NCBI GenBank assembly: GCA_012523185.1
Contig: JAAYIY010000008.1
Coordinates: 1 to 51,956, forward strand
Direction: 5' to 3'
Length of the DNA: 51,956 nt
Source: Clostridiales bacterium
GTDB taxonomy: Bacteria > Bacillota > Clostridia > Oscillospirales > Acutalibacteraceae
The position numbers and the translations under genes were made by a program. Under the pieces are notes generated by a model, which did not search any database, was not told where the DNA came from, and was given only the letters and a program-made list of their open reading frames with translations. Of the stretch, positions 25,638 through 35,700 are shown piece by piece. Position 1 is the stretch's first letter, and each line of letters begins with the position of its first letter.

Positions 25638-26606
25638 TTATTTTGCGTTAAAGTCAATATCCATAAGCGCTCGCGCCTTGTCCATAACTTTTAAAGTTTC
25701 GAGCGTGTATGAGTTAAACCGCGGCATAGCATGGCCGTTAATCTGCTTTATAAAATCAAAAAGCTCATAATACATATTAGGCTTTTCGTCCGACGCGTCG
25801 ATTTTGCGTTCACCGCCGCCGCGCGAAACAATCGTCAGGCTTTTGGGGCGCGCCACGCTGTCGATAAGCACACAGCCCTTTTCGCCTTGAATCTGGGAGG
25901 GGACGACGCCGTCTGATATTTTTGAATAAATAATATCGGCTATCATGCCGGAATAACCGAGAACAATTGTCCCCTCGCCGTCGATGCTGCGCGGCAAAAA
26001 AACACAGCCGCCGACGACTGTCTCAGGAGCGCCGAACAGCATGATTGCCGTGTGAAGGCAGTACACGCCTATGTCCGTCAAGGCCCCGTTACACAGCGTC
26101 GGGTCAAAGGCGTTTTGGACAATGCCGTTTTTAAAGTCGTCATATCTTGACGAATATTGACAGTATGTCAATGTCGCGCGCCGCACCGTGCCGATTTCGT
26201 CCAGCGCGCCGTGCAGGGCGGAGGACAGCGGCATGTGAGCCGGCATCATCGCCTCCATCAGCACACGCCCGTTTCTTTCGGCGGCGTCAAGCATCCTGCC
26301 GAAAGCCTCGGCACAATGAGCGGCAGGCTTTTCGACAAGAACGTGCTTGCCGGAATTAAGAAGCGCGATTGACTGCTCCTCATGGCAAATGTTTGGCGAT
26401 GCTATATATACAAAATCAATATTTTTGTCGGCGCATAAGTCGTCAAGGGAGACAAAAGTCTTTATTGCCCCGTGCTTTGACGCAAAGCTGTCGGCTGTGG
26501 CTTGATTTCTTGAGAATACGCCGTAAAGGCAAAGCTCGTCAAAAAGCCTTGATGATTCAATGAACAAATCGGTGACAAAATTGCGCCCTATTACGGCAAA
26601 ATTCAT
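25638..26606 (-). CDS. Gfo/Idh/MocA-family oxidoreductase, second copy
   Basis: 322 residues. The nucleotide site NFAVIGRNFVTDLFIE is shorter and less glycine-rich than in the next gene. GKHVLVEKPAAH holds the catalytic lysine, MEAMMPAHMP and ALTDIGVYCLHTAI the substrate-domain residues. It resembles the dimeric dihydrodiol dehydrogenase-like/YulF branch. GAAAGGGAC precedes the ATG. First gene of a run with the next Gfo/Idh, the TPR protein and, less certainly, AraM. Confidence 0.85.
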   Translation of the reverse strand: MNFAVIGRNFVTDLFIESSRLFDELCLYGVFSRNQATADSFASKHGAIKTFVSLDDLCADKNIDFVYIASPNICHEEQSIALLNSGKHVLVEKPAAHCAEAFGRMLDAAERNGRVLMEAMMPAHMPLSSALHGALDEIGTVRRATLTYCQYSSRYDDFKNGIVQNAFDPTLCNGALTDIGVYCLHTAIMLFGAPETVVGGCVFLPRSIDGEGTIVLGYSGMIADIIYSKISDGVVPSQIQGEKGCVLIDSVARPKSLTIVSRGGGERKIDASDEKPNMYYELFDFIKQINGHAMPRFNSYTLETLKVMDKARALMDIDFNAK

Positions 26607-26704
26607 TTTATGTCCCTTTCAAAAATATGCTCGGCTTCGAATCTCGACACTCCGACCATGCGGACAAGCATTGCCCGCCCCGCCGCTTGACTGTTTGCTT
26701 TAAA

Positions 26705-27796
26705 TCATTTCAAATCTAAGAGCAAATCATTTTTTCCGATAATACCGCGTCGGCGCATCGGCTCTGAAATCGCAAGAGTGATAAGAGCCGGGGCGATGAA
26801 GTACATGATAATAATTTCAACAACAATCAAAGTTGTGCCTTTGCCCGATTCGGACATTGTTTTAAATGTCATTATAGGTCCGACAAGGCCGGATGTGCCC
26901 ATTCCCGCGCCTGTGGCGTTGCACTCCATTCCGAGAAGCTTTGAGGATATCGGACCGAGGATGGCGCTTGTTATGATGGGCGGTATCCAAACAATTGGCT
27001 TTTTGACTATGTTGGGCATTTGGAGCATTGATGTTCCGAGCCCCTGCGCTATGAGTCCGCCGAATCTGTTTTCACGGTAGCTCATCGCGGCAAATCCGAC
27101 CATTTGCGCGCAGCACCCGACGACTGAAGCGCCCGCGGCAATCCCCGAAAGGCCGAGGATGACGCCGATGGCCGCCGAGCTTATCGGGAGGGTCAGCGCG
27201 ATACCCATCAGCACTGAAACGACTATCCCCATCAGCACCGGCTGCTGGAGAGTGCCCCAATTAATGAGGCTGCCGAGCGATGTCATTAGCCGGGATATCG
27301 GCGGACCGACAAGCAAGCCGACGGCTGCACCGGCGGCAATCGTCACTATCGGAGTGAGCAAAATATCAAGCTTTGTCTTGCCGGAAATGAGGCTGCCGAT
27401 TTCGACTGCCGTATAAGCGGCGATAAAAGCGCCGAGCGGCTCACCCGGACCGACAAGCTTGACTGCTCCGTCGACAATGACAGCGCCCGCCGTTATCTTT
27501 GAGGCGAACGCCCCTATCATGCCCGCGACAGCCGCTGAAACAGTGACAAGCGGAGAACGCTTGAATTTGTGCGCGACACCGACGGCTATGCCCGCTCCCG
27601 TGAGTGATTTTGCAACCGAAGCTATGTTTGCGATGTGCGCGCCAAGCTCACCGCCCATAAGCTCCCCAACCTGAGAAAGAATTGTGCCGACAATTAAAGT
27701 GGAAAAAAGACCAAGCGCCATGCCTGAAAGGCCGTCGATGAAAATATGGTTAAAAACGCCCTTTACAGCCTCCGGGAAGCTTTTTGATTTGCTCAT
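26705..27796 (-). CDS. PTS IIC-like membrane transporter (PTS_EIIC_2 family)
   Basis: 363-residue polytopic membrane protein with about ten segments rich in glycine and alanine (FIDGLSGMALGLFSTLIVG, VAGMIGAFASKI, SLISGKTKLDILLTPIV). This matches the stand-alone IIC-like family PF13303, which has no attached IIA or IIB domain; whether members are phosphotransferase-coupled is unclear. No IIA/IIB gene is nearby. I begin at ATG 27796 because GGCGGTG lies upstream; an ATG five codons earlier has no site. It follows the pseudokinase gene by about 18 bases and is probably cotranscribed. Confidence 0.75.
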   Translation of the reverse strand: MSKSKSFPEAVKGVFNHIFIDGLSGMALGLFSTLIVGTILSQVGELMGGELGAHIANIASVAKSLTGAGIAVGVAHKFKRSPLVTVSAAVAGMIGAFASKITAGAVIVDGAVKLVGPGEPLGAFIAAYTAVEIGSLISGKTKLDILLTPIVTIAAGAAVGLLVGPPISRLMTSLGSLINWGTLQQPVLMGIVVSVLMGIALTLPISSAAIGVILGLSGIAAGASVVGCCAQMVGFAAMSYRENRFGGLIAQGLGTSMLQMPNIVKKPIVWIPPIITSAILGPISSKLLGMECNATGAGMGTSGLVGPIMTFKTMSESGKGTTLIVVEIIIMYFIAPALITLAISEPMRRRGIIGKNDLLLDLK

Positions 27797-27814
27797 TTTA
27801 CACACCGCCATAAT

Positions 27815-29482
27815 TTATTCGGTTTCTGTTTCGTCCTGCTCCGTCTTTTGCTCTCCATAAACCATAAGGACGACTTTTTCGCCTTTTGGATATTGCATAT
27901 CGGGTGTTTTGCTCATGGCGGCAATTTCTCCCGCCGCGTGTGTGCCGTCGTTTGATTTTTCGGTTTTTACGACGCTGAATCCAAGCTGCGTCAGCTTTTC
28001 GTAAGCAACATCATAGTTTTGACCGACGACATAGGGCAGCGTAGCCTTTTCGACGCCCTTGCTTACAATCATTTTTATTGTGGTTCCCGCCGGAACTTCC
28101 ACGCCCACGGCGATGCTTTGTGACATTATGTAGCCCGTCTCGACAACGTCGCTGTAGACATACTCCGCTTTAATTGTGAAGCGGGTTTTGTAATATTCGC
28201 TGTAATAGACGTCGTTGTAGCTTTTGTCCACAAAATTCGGCACAAAATATTTTTCGCTGCCTGTGTCAACCTTTGAAGTCTGCTCGCTGCCGAAAAGGGC
28301 TATAAAGACATTGTATTCATCGGGCAAAACAGTGAAGCTGACTATGACGAAGGACACCAACCCTATTAGCACGCAGACAAGCGCGACCTTGAGAACAACC
28401 AGACCGCTTTTTTGAGGCTTGGGCGGCAAAACAGGGATTTGAGGCTCCGCCTCTCTCTCTCGCGGCACCTCCGGCGTATATTTTTTTGACTCGACATATT
28501 TTTCCTCGGACGCCGCCGCTGTCGGCGAAGCCGTGATCTCGGCGCGGAGCTGCTCCACAGTGCGCGTCCTGTCCTCCGGCATTATCTGAAGCGCGTTTAC
28601 AAGACCGTTGATAACATAAGCCGGAAGCTGCTCCGCAAACTTGCCGGGCACCATAAGCCTGTCGTTCGTTACCCTTGTGGTGGCCTCGATGGGGTCGCTG
28701 CCGATGAGCGCGCGGTAAAGCGTGGCGGCAAAGGCATATATGTCCGTCCACGAGCCCTGCTGACCCTTAAAGCCGTATTGCTCAACAGCGGCATAGCCGG
28801 GGAAAAGCTGGACGTTAAGCTCTCCGCGCGAGGTTCGCGCCTGCGGAATGCTGAATCCGGAAATGCGCATCTTTCCGTCTTTCCCGATAATGAGAGTTAA
28901 AGGTGATATGCCGCGGTGAATTATTCCGTTTGTGTGCAGCGTGCCGAGCGTGGACAGCACAGGCATAAAGATCTGCCGCGCTTTTTCCCAGGAGATGTAT
29001 CCCGTCTTGCTCCCGAGCAAAAACTCGCGCAAAGTTATGCCCTCAAAATATTCGGAGACGGCGTAAACAGTTCCGAAATCCTCAAGCAGATCTACGGCGC
29101 ATATAAGAGCCGAAAGCCCTCTAAGACCGATAAGCTTGCCCCAAAGCTCCGTGAAGCTTTGGAAGCAGTCCCTGAAGCTTATTTCGCTGCCCGGCTTCGG
29201 GCTGACAAGAATACCGTCGGGCTTTCTGACCGCTATGGCGTCAGGAAAAAACTCTCTGACAGTCGCCGGCTTTTTGCCGGCAATGTCCCAGGCGATATAT
29301 GTCGCTCCCTCGCCGTTGTATTCAAGGAGCTTTCCGATTATGTAACGATTCCCGACAACTGTTCTTATCGGGAGATAGGGTGAAAGCTGAAGCGAATCGG
29401 TCAAAAACCCGCAGTGCGGACACTGCTTGTCGCCGCCGATTTGCTTCATGCAGCTCATGCACAGATTATCTGTGTTAATCAT
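27815..29482 (-). CDS. PASTA-domain membrane protein with degenerate kinase domain
   Basis: 555 residues: a CxxC...CPHC zinc ribbon at the N-terminus, a serine/threonine-kinase-like domain (about 40-315), one membrane helix (about 365-390), and two PASTA domains outside. A glycine-rich loop-like segment is present (LLEYNGEGATYIAWD). But the strand-3 lysine is arginine (TVREFFPD), the catalytic HRD aspartate is glycine (HRGISPLTLII), and the DFG metal aspartate is missing (RISGFSIPQ). It should therefore be a pseudokinase that senses muropeptides or similar ligands by PASTA and signals by binding. GGAGTG precedes the start. Cotranscribed with the PTS-IIC-like transporter. Confidence 0.8.
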   Translation of the reverse strand: MINTDNLCMSCMKQIGGDKQCPHCGFLTDSLQLSPYLPIRTVVGNRYIIGKLLEYNGEGATYIAWDIAGKKPATVREFFPDAIAVRKPDGILVSPKPGSEISFRDCFQSFTELWGKLIGLRGLSALICAVDLLEDFGTVYAVSEYFEGITLREFLLGSKTGYISWEKARQIFMPVLSTLGTLHTNGIIHRGISPLTLIIGKDGKMRISGFSIPQARTSRGELNVQLFPGYAAVEQYGFKGQQGSWTDIYAFAATLYRALIGSDPIEATTRVTNDRLMVPGKFAEQLPAYVINGLVNALQIMPEDRTRTVEQLRAEITASPTAAASEEKYVESKKYTPEVPREREAEPQIPVLPPKPQKSGLVVLKVALVCVLIGLVSFVIVSFTVLPDEYNVFIALFGSEQTSKVDTGSEKYFVPNFVDKSYNDVYYSEYYKTRFTIKAEYVYSDVVETGYIMSQSIAVGVEVPAGTTIKMIVSKGVEKATLPYVVGQNYDVAYEKLTQLGFSVVKTEKSNDGTHAAGEIAAMSKTPDMQYPKGEKVVLMVYGEQKTEQDETETE

Positions 29483-29584
29483 TTCATTTCACTCCGAAAA
29501 GATTGTTAGACACGGCAGTTAATCGTTAAAAGAAACAATCGCCATCAAAAGGCATGAATATACTGCTCCATTACGTTACCACAC

Positions 29585-29614
29585 ATGATACCAAATTATT
29601 CATACATTTGTCAA
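29585..29614 (-). promoter_or_regulatory. Promoter of the pseudokinase-transporter pair
   Basis: On the minus strand TTGACA (29614-29609), 18-bp spacer, TATCAT (29590-29585). It gives a leader of about 95 nt. The rest of the 337-bp gap to alaS holds only the alaS promoter. Confidence 0.7.
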
Positions 29615-29735
29615 TGCCCGAGGCACATCAATTTATTCAAAACAGGCATATCGTTTAGCTAAACAGTGTGTTAAAGCAAGCCGATAAAAGAATCGTAACG
29701 AGCCAGAAAGGGAGGTGAAGCAAAGGCGGTCGGCA

Positions 29736-29764
29736 TTGACAAAAAAATTTACGTATGATATTAT
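29736..29764 (+). promoter_or_regulatory. Promoter of alaS
   Basis: TTGACA (29736-29741), 17-bp spacer, TATTAT (29759-29764). The leader is only about 50 nt, too short for a T-box. Confidence 0.7.
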
Positions 29765-29819
29765 TTTTAACTATAATAGGTACATTTTGCACAATTTTTT
29801 ATTAGAGGAGATTTATGTG

Positions 29820-32453
29820 ATGGATTATACGGGGCTTAATGAGCTAAGAGAGAAGTTTCTTTCATTTTTTGAGGGAAAGGATCACCTGCGCCTGCCAAGC
29901 TTTCCGCTCATTCCGCAAAGCGACAAAAGCCTCCTGCTGATAAACGCGGGCATGGCGCCCTTAAAAAAATATTTTACGGGCGAGCTTTCTCCGCCGAGCA
30001 AAAGGATAACGACTTGCCAGAAGTGCATCCGCACACCCGACATTGAGCGTGTCGGTAAAACATCGCGCCACGGCACATATTTTGAAATGCTCGGAAACTT
30101 TTCTTTCGGCGATTATTTCAAGCGCGAGGCGATAGCCTGGGCGTGGGAGTTTTGCACAAAGACAATTAATCTGCCAAAGGACAAGCTCTTTATCAGCGTT
30201 TTTGTTGAGGACGACGAGACATACGACATATGGACAAACGAAATCGGGATTTCTCCTCAAAAGATTGTAAGGCTTGGCAAAGAGGACAACTTTTGGGAGC
30301 ATGGAGCAGGTCCCTGCGGTCCTTGCTCCGAGATATATTTTGACAGGGGAGCGGAGCATGGTTGCGGTTCTCCGGACTGCAAGGTCGGCTGCGAATGCGA
30401 CAGGTTTGTCGAGTTTTGGAATCTTGTTTTCACACAGTTTTACAACGACGGCAGCAACAATTACACAAGGCTTAAAAGCTGCAACATCGACACGGGCATG
30501 GGGCTTGAGCGGCTTGCCTGCATTGTCCAGGGCGCGGACAGCCTTTTTGAGGTTGACACAGTCCGCAAAATAATTGAACACGCGGCGGATATTGCCGGCG
30601 CGGAATATCACACCGACGAAAAAAGGGACGTTTCGCTAAGGGTTATCACAGACCACATCAGAAGCACGACATTCATGATAGGCGACGGTGTAATGCCCTC
30701 AAACGAGGGGCGCGGCTATGTTTTGCGCAGGCTTTTACGCCGCGCCGCGCGCCACGGCAGGATTCTTGGGATTGACGGCGCCTTTTTGACGGAGCTGTGC
30801 GAAACGGTAATCAATGAAAACAAGGACGCTTATCCGGAGCTTTTACAAAAACACGACTTCATAATTAATGTAATCAAAAATGAGGAGGAGGGCTTCGGCA
30901 GGACAATTGATTCCGGACTTTCGCTTCTTTCCGAAATGATAGAAAAAAACAACGATGTTTTAAGCGGCGCCGACGCGTTTTTGCTGTCTGACACATTTGG
31001 ATTCCCGATTGACCTTACAAAGGAGATTATCTCCGAAAAAGGGATGACAGTTGACGAGGAGGAGTTTGAAAGGCTTGCGGCGGAGCAGCGGGAGCGCTCA
31101 AGGAACGCCAGGCGCGACGCGGGCGCCGACGCGTGGAAAACTGCCGCGGAAGTCGCGAAGGGCGCCGAAAAAACTGTCTTTACGGGCTACGATTCCCTTT
31201 CATCGCAAAGCAGGATAACAGCGATAATAACAGAAAGCGGGCAGACGGACTTTATAGAGGGCGGCGCCGAGGCGTCAGTCGCGCTTGATACATCGCCGTT
31301 TTATGCGGAAAGCGGCGGTCAGGCGGGCGACACTGGAACAATCACCGGCGACGATTTTGTGTTTGAGGTCACGGCGGCGACAAAGACGAGCGACGGGGTT
31401 TTTCTTCACCACGGCTCTGTCGCCGAAGGCGGAGGGCTTTCAAAGGGAACCGCGGTTTTAGCGGCGGTAGATGCCGAAAAGCGTGAAGCGACACAGCGCA
31501 ACCACACGGCGGCTCACCTTCTTCAGGCCGCCCTGAGGCAGATACTCGGGACGCACGTCGAGCAGGCGGGGCAGATGGTCAACAATGAGGTCGTGCGATT
31601 TGACTTCACACATTTTTCGGCATTGACGAGCGCGGAGCTTTCAGATGTCGAAAGGCTTGTTAACGAGGAGATAATCAAAGCTCTGCCTGTTACATGCGGC
31701 GAAATGACGCTTGACGAGGCAAAAAGCCACGGCGCGATGGCCTTGTTCGGCGAAAAATACGGCGACGTTGTAAGAGTGGTGCGGGCTGGTGATTTTTCCG
31801 CCGAGCTTTGCGGAGGGACTCACGTTCCAAACATCGGGATGATCGGACTTTTTAAGATAATAGGGGAATCCTCTGTTGCGGCAGGTGTTCGGAGGATTGA
31901 GGGCTTGACCGGGCTTAACGCGCTCGACTATTTGAAAAAGACAGAAAAGATTATGGAGGACGCCGCAAAAGCTCTAAAGATAACAAACCTGCGCGAGCTT
32001 GACCGCAGAGCCTTGGGCGTTATGACGGAGATGAAAGAAAAGGACAGGGAAATAGAAAGACTGTCCGAAAAGCTTGCGAAGCTCAAGGCTGAAAGCATGA
32101 CAAACAGCGCCTGTGAGTTTGGGGGGATAAAGCTTATAACATCTGTTCTTGACGAAACATCTCCCGATTCTCTGCGCTCCATGTGCGACGCCGCGAGGGA
32201 GAGCGACGACACAGCCGTCGTTGTTGTCGGAGCGCCGAACGACAAGGGCACGGCCAATTTTGCGGCGGCCTGCTCGCCGGGAGCGATTAAAAGGGGCGCT
32301 CACGCCGGTAACATAGTGCGTGAAGTCGCGAAGCGTGCCGGAGGCTCCGGAGGCGGACGCCCCGACAGCGCCATGGCGGGCGCGAAAGACGTTTCAAAAA
32401 TCAGTGAGGCGATATCCGCCGCCGAGGAGATTGTTAAAGCTATGTTAAAATAA
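29820..32453 (+). CDS. alaS: Alanyl-tRNA synthetase
   Basis: 877-residue class II synthetase that charges tRNA-Ala and clears Ser- and Gly-mischarged tRNA. It begins LNELREKFLSFFEGKDHLRLPSFPLIP. Motif 1-3 regions include RHGTYFEMLGNFSFGDYFK and GMGLERLACIVQ. The editing domain has both metal motifs, NHTAAHLLQ and CGGTHV. The C-terminal C-Ala domain with GGGRPDSAMAGA is complete. I start at ATG 29820 because GAGGAG lies 10 bases upstream and the family begins here; the frame is open further upstream through the promoter. Confidence 0.96.
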   Translation: MDYTGLNELREKFLSFFEGKDHLRLPSFPLIPQSDKSLLLINAGMAPLKKYFTGELSPPSKRITTCQKCIRTPDIERVGKTSRHGTYFEMLGNFSFGDYFKREAIAWAWEFCTKTINLPKDKLFISVFVEDDETYDIWTNEIGISPQKIVRLGKEDNFWEHGAGPCGPCSEIYFDRGAEHGCGSPDCKVGCECDRFVEFWNLVFTQFYNDGSNNYTRLKSCNIDTGMGLERLACIVQGADSLFEVDTVRKIIEHAADIAGAEYHTDEKRDVSLRVITDHIRSTTFMIGDGVMPSNEGRGYVLRRLLRRAARHGRILGIDGAFLTELCETVINENKDAYPELLQKHDFIINVIKNEEEGFGRTIDSGLSLLSEMIEKNNDVLSGADAFLLSDTFGFPIDLTKEIISEKGMTVDEEEFERLAAEQRERSRNARRDAGADAWKTAAEVAKGAEKTVFTGYDSLSSQSRITAIITESGQTDFIEGGAEASVALDTSPFYAESGGQAGDTGTITGDDFVFEVTAATKTSDGVFLHHGSVAEGGGLSKGTAVLAAVDAEKREATQRNHTAAHLLQAALRQILGTHVEQAGQMVNNEVVRFDFTHFSALTSAELSDVERLVNEEIIKALPVTCGEMTLDEAKSHGAMALFGEKYGDVVRVVRAGDFSAELCGGTHVPNIGMIGLFKIIGESSVAAGVRRIEGLTGLNALDYLKKTEKIMEDAAKALKITNLRELDRRALGVMTEMKEKDREIERLSEKLAKLKAESMTNSACEFGGIKLITSVLDETSPDSLRSMCDAARESDDTAVVVVGAPNDKGTANFAAACSPGAIKRGAHAGNIVREVAKRAGGSGGGRPDSAMAGAKDVSKISEAISAAEEIVKAMLK

Positions 32454-32564
32454 ATTGCACGTTCGGCGCGAAGGGCTTTGCCGCACCGTCTTTTTTTGGC
32501 AAAGCGCTTCTTATTAAAAGCTGAAAAATGCCGCAAAAGGCAGGCGTTATAATCTTAAACAATC

Positions 32565-32603
32565 AAATGCCGCACCGTTGATTTTTGACGGTGCGGCATT
32601 TTT
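32565..32603 (+). terminator. Terminator downstream of alaS
   Basis: AAATGCCGCACCGT (32565-32578) pairs with ACGGTGCGGCATTT (32588-32601), loop TGATTTTTG, then a short T run. It is about 110 bases after the alaS stop. Confidence 0.8.
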
Positions 32604-32789
32604 AACATAACAACAGCTTTAATTCAATGACGACAAATTTTGCGGTGACCAATGCCGAACGTACAGAAAAAACAATCTGCCCTGCCGTTTTACCGCCGTT
32701 CAAAGCTTTTGGGATACTGTGGTGCGAGGGGCAATTTCACCTTCACGCCGGACACAAACGACTTTATAAATGTTTTTCTCCCCGGTTAT

Positions 32790-35700
32790 TTATACATTTT
32801 TTTTGGTCGCCCTTTTGCCTTTCTTTCGTCTTTTTATTGCAAACCTGTCAAGGAAACAAATCATACCCGGAAGAACAAGCGTAATCAAAAGCGCCGCGAT
32901 TAACGAGCCTATTGATATTGTTAAAGTTACCTGCGATATGACCTCCGCACTTGAAAAGAGCCCGAGAATGGCTGTGACAAGAATCAATATTGAGCCCGAT
33001 GTCATAATTGTATGGATTGATCCGTCATAGGCTGATTTCAGAGCGGGTTTTCTGCCCTCTTTTTTGCGGCTTTCACGATAGTAATCGCTGAACACAATGC
33101 CGTAATCAATTGTTGCGCCCATGAGGATGCTCTGCACAATCAGCAGCGCAAGATAATAAATGGAATGGCCGCTGAAGCCTAATACAGAAACTGTAACATA
33201 AACGCCGCATTGCACAAGCAATGTGAGGAGCAGGGAAACAATGATGTTGCGGAACGCGAGAAGAACCACAACGAATATCGCGACAGCCGTAATCAGCGTT
33301 ATCGAGAAAAACTCCTTGTCAAAGCTGCTTTCCATTTCATAGACCATCGCGGAGGTGCCTACAAGGTATGACTCGTTTTCTAAATAATTCTTTTTCAAAT
33401 CATCAAGTTTCATCATAAACGCCGTTGTGGCCTCTGATTCCTCGGGATAATCGGTTGTGAAAATCAAGCGGGAATATCTGTTCCCTTTCATTTGCGCGAG
33501 CGCGTCGTTTAAGTCCGACTTGCTCTCAACAATGCTGCTTTTTGTCCCTTCATCAAACACGCTTAAAAATCTTTCGTCATTAACAATGTCGTCGCACAGA
33601 TAATCGAGCATCTGCGGAATCTTCATTGTTTTGCTGAAGCTTTGGCTGTTTGCGGCGGCATAATACACATATATCATTTCTGTTTCGCCTTGAGAAATGC
33701 CGCTTGTGAAATTGTCAAGCAAAGAATACATTTCCGACGCGCTGTAAGCCTTGCCGGACACGACGGCGTCAATAAGCGTCTTTCCGCTCTTTAATTCCGC
33801 GGCTGTTTTTTTGTCAAAATAGCCTGCGAACGACTTGTTCGGCAAGACCTTTTTTGTAACAAATCCGACAAATTCCTGCGGTGAGATTTTCCATCCGGAG
33901 GTGTCGCCGCGCTCGCTGATATAAAGCAAATACAAGCTTTCGGCCTGTGACTTGTCCATGCCGACAAGCTTCGCAAGCTCGGAAGAAGTAAAAACGGATT
34001 CATCAACGGCGGCGTTTATCAGTGACTGCGCAGTCTCTAAATCAGCCAAACGCTCACCGATAGCCGCACTGAACACGCTGCTGTTTTTAACAAGATAATT
34101 TATGATTTCGCGGACGGACAGCAGCTTTTCACCGCTGTCTGCGACATTCGCTTTATCTTCATCTTCCGCTTTGCAAAAAAGATAAATTGTCTTCATTGAC
34201 CTTTCGTCGATTTCAAGAATCGCCGCCGCATCCTCATAATTTCGAGGCTTTGTCATTTCGCTTTTGCTCGCATATGTTTGCAGCGTTTTCATTTGTGACA
34301 AGGCGGAAGCGTCAAGCATTGAGGAATATGCTTTGTCCTTTGCGACAGTATTAACGACAAAATCAGCAAAATCCGACAGCGTCAGCCTGCCGCTGCCGAC
34401 TCCGCCGTTTTCAGTGAAATAATAAAGATATAGCTTTTTGATATCGTCGCCGCTCATGTTAAAAAAGTCTGCCATATCGCGGGCGTTCTTTTTTTCCGTG
34501 AGCGCTTTTTTGTTTGCGTATTTTTCCGTTAGCTCAATGTCTTTTAAAACGCTTTTATCAATGTTTCCGGAGAGTATCTCGTTTGTCATGACGTCATTTT
34601 TTAAAAACGCCATAAAGTCCTCTGCCGTCACGTCGGGGATTTCCTCGTTGTAATAGAGGTAATAAACCATTCGCACAAGGCTTTCATCAACGGTAAAACC
34701 GGCGCCGATTGCCGAAATCGCTTCCGACATTTCTTTTGCGTCATACTGCTTGCCGAGCGTGTTAGTGTATCCGACAACGCTTTTTATGAGTTTATCATCT
34801 TTTGTTGCCGCGATAATTTTTTCGATGCCCGACTCGTCGTCGTTGTCATATATCAACACAACAGTGTTATCCTTTGGGAAAATGTCCGCCATCGGGTCTG
34901 TGATGCCCTCCGTGAAAGTGATGTCGGTGTTGCCTTGCAGAATATAAAAGGCAACAAACATCGCGACAAATATGACAGGCATAACAAACCTTGCCTTGTA
35001 GCTGAATTTTGCCAAAAAGCCCATCGGAATGTTGAGGGATTTTTTTTCGCTTTTTTCAATGCCCTTGTCGCAAAGCAAAATCAAAACAGGCAGAACGGTG
35101 AAAACACAGACCATGCTGATGAAAACGCCCTTTGCCAAAACGATTCCAAGCTCCGGTCCGATCTTAAAGGAGAGAAAAACAAGAGCGAGCAGCCCCGCCA
35201 CAGTCGTGAGAGAGCTTGAGGCAATGGAAGAAAATGAATTTGCGAGCGCCGCCTTCATCGCGTCTGTTTTGTTGTCATAAATTAATTTTTCCTGACGGTA
35301 GCGGTTCATCAATATAATGGAATAATCCATTGAAAGCACAAGCTGGATGATGGGCGCCACTGATTTTGTCAGCTCGGAGGTGTAGGAAAGCACAAGGTTT
35401 GTGCCCAAATTGATGACGACCGCAACGCCTATTGTCGCCATAAAAAGCACCGGCTCAAGCCATGACCTGCTCATTATAAAAAGAATCAGCAGCGCTATTG
35501 ACAAGGCCGATATAAGCAGCAAAAGGGAAACCTCGCTTGACTGAACATTGTTGCTTTGGAATATCATTTGATACGCGGAGGACATTTCGCCGATAGCGGT
35601 TTCAATAGAGATTTCCTCATCCGATCCATAGTCATATTCTGTGTTGACGACAAAAAGCGTGTGGTTGTCTCTGTTGTAATTTATATTATCCGCTTCATAA

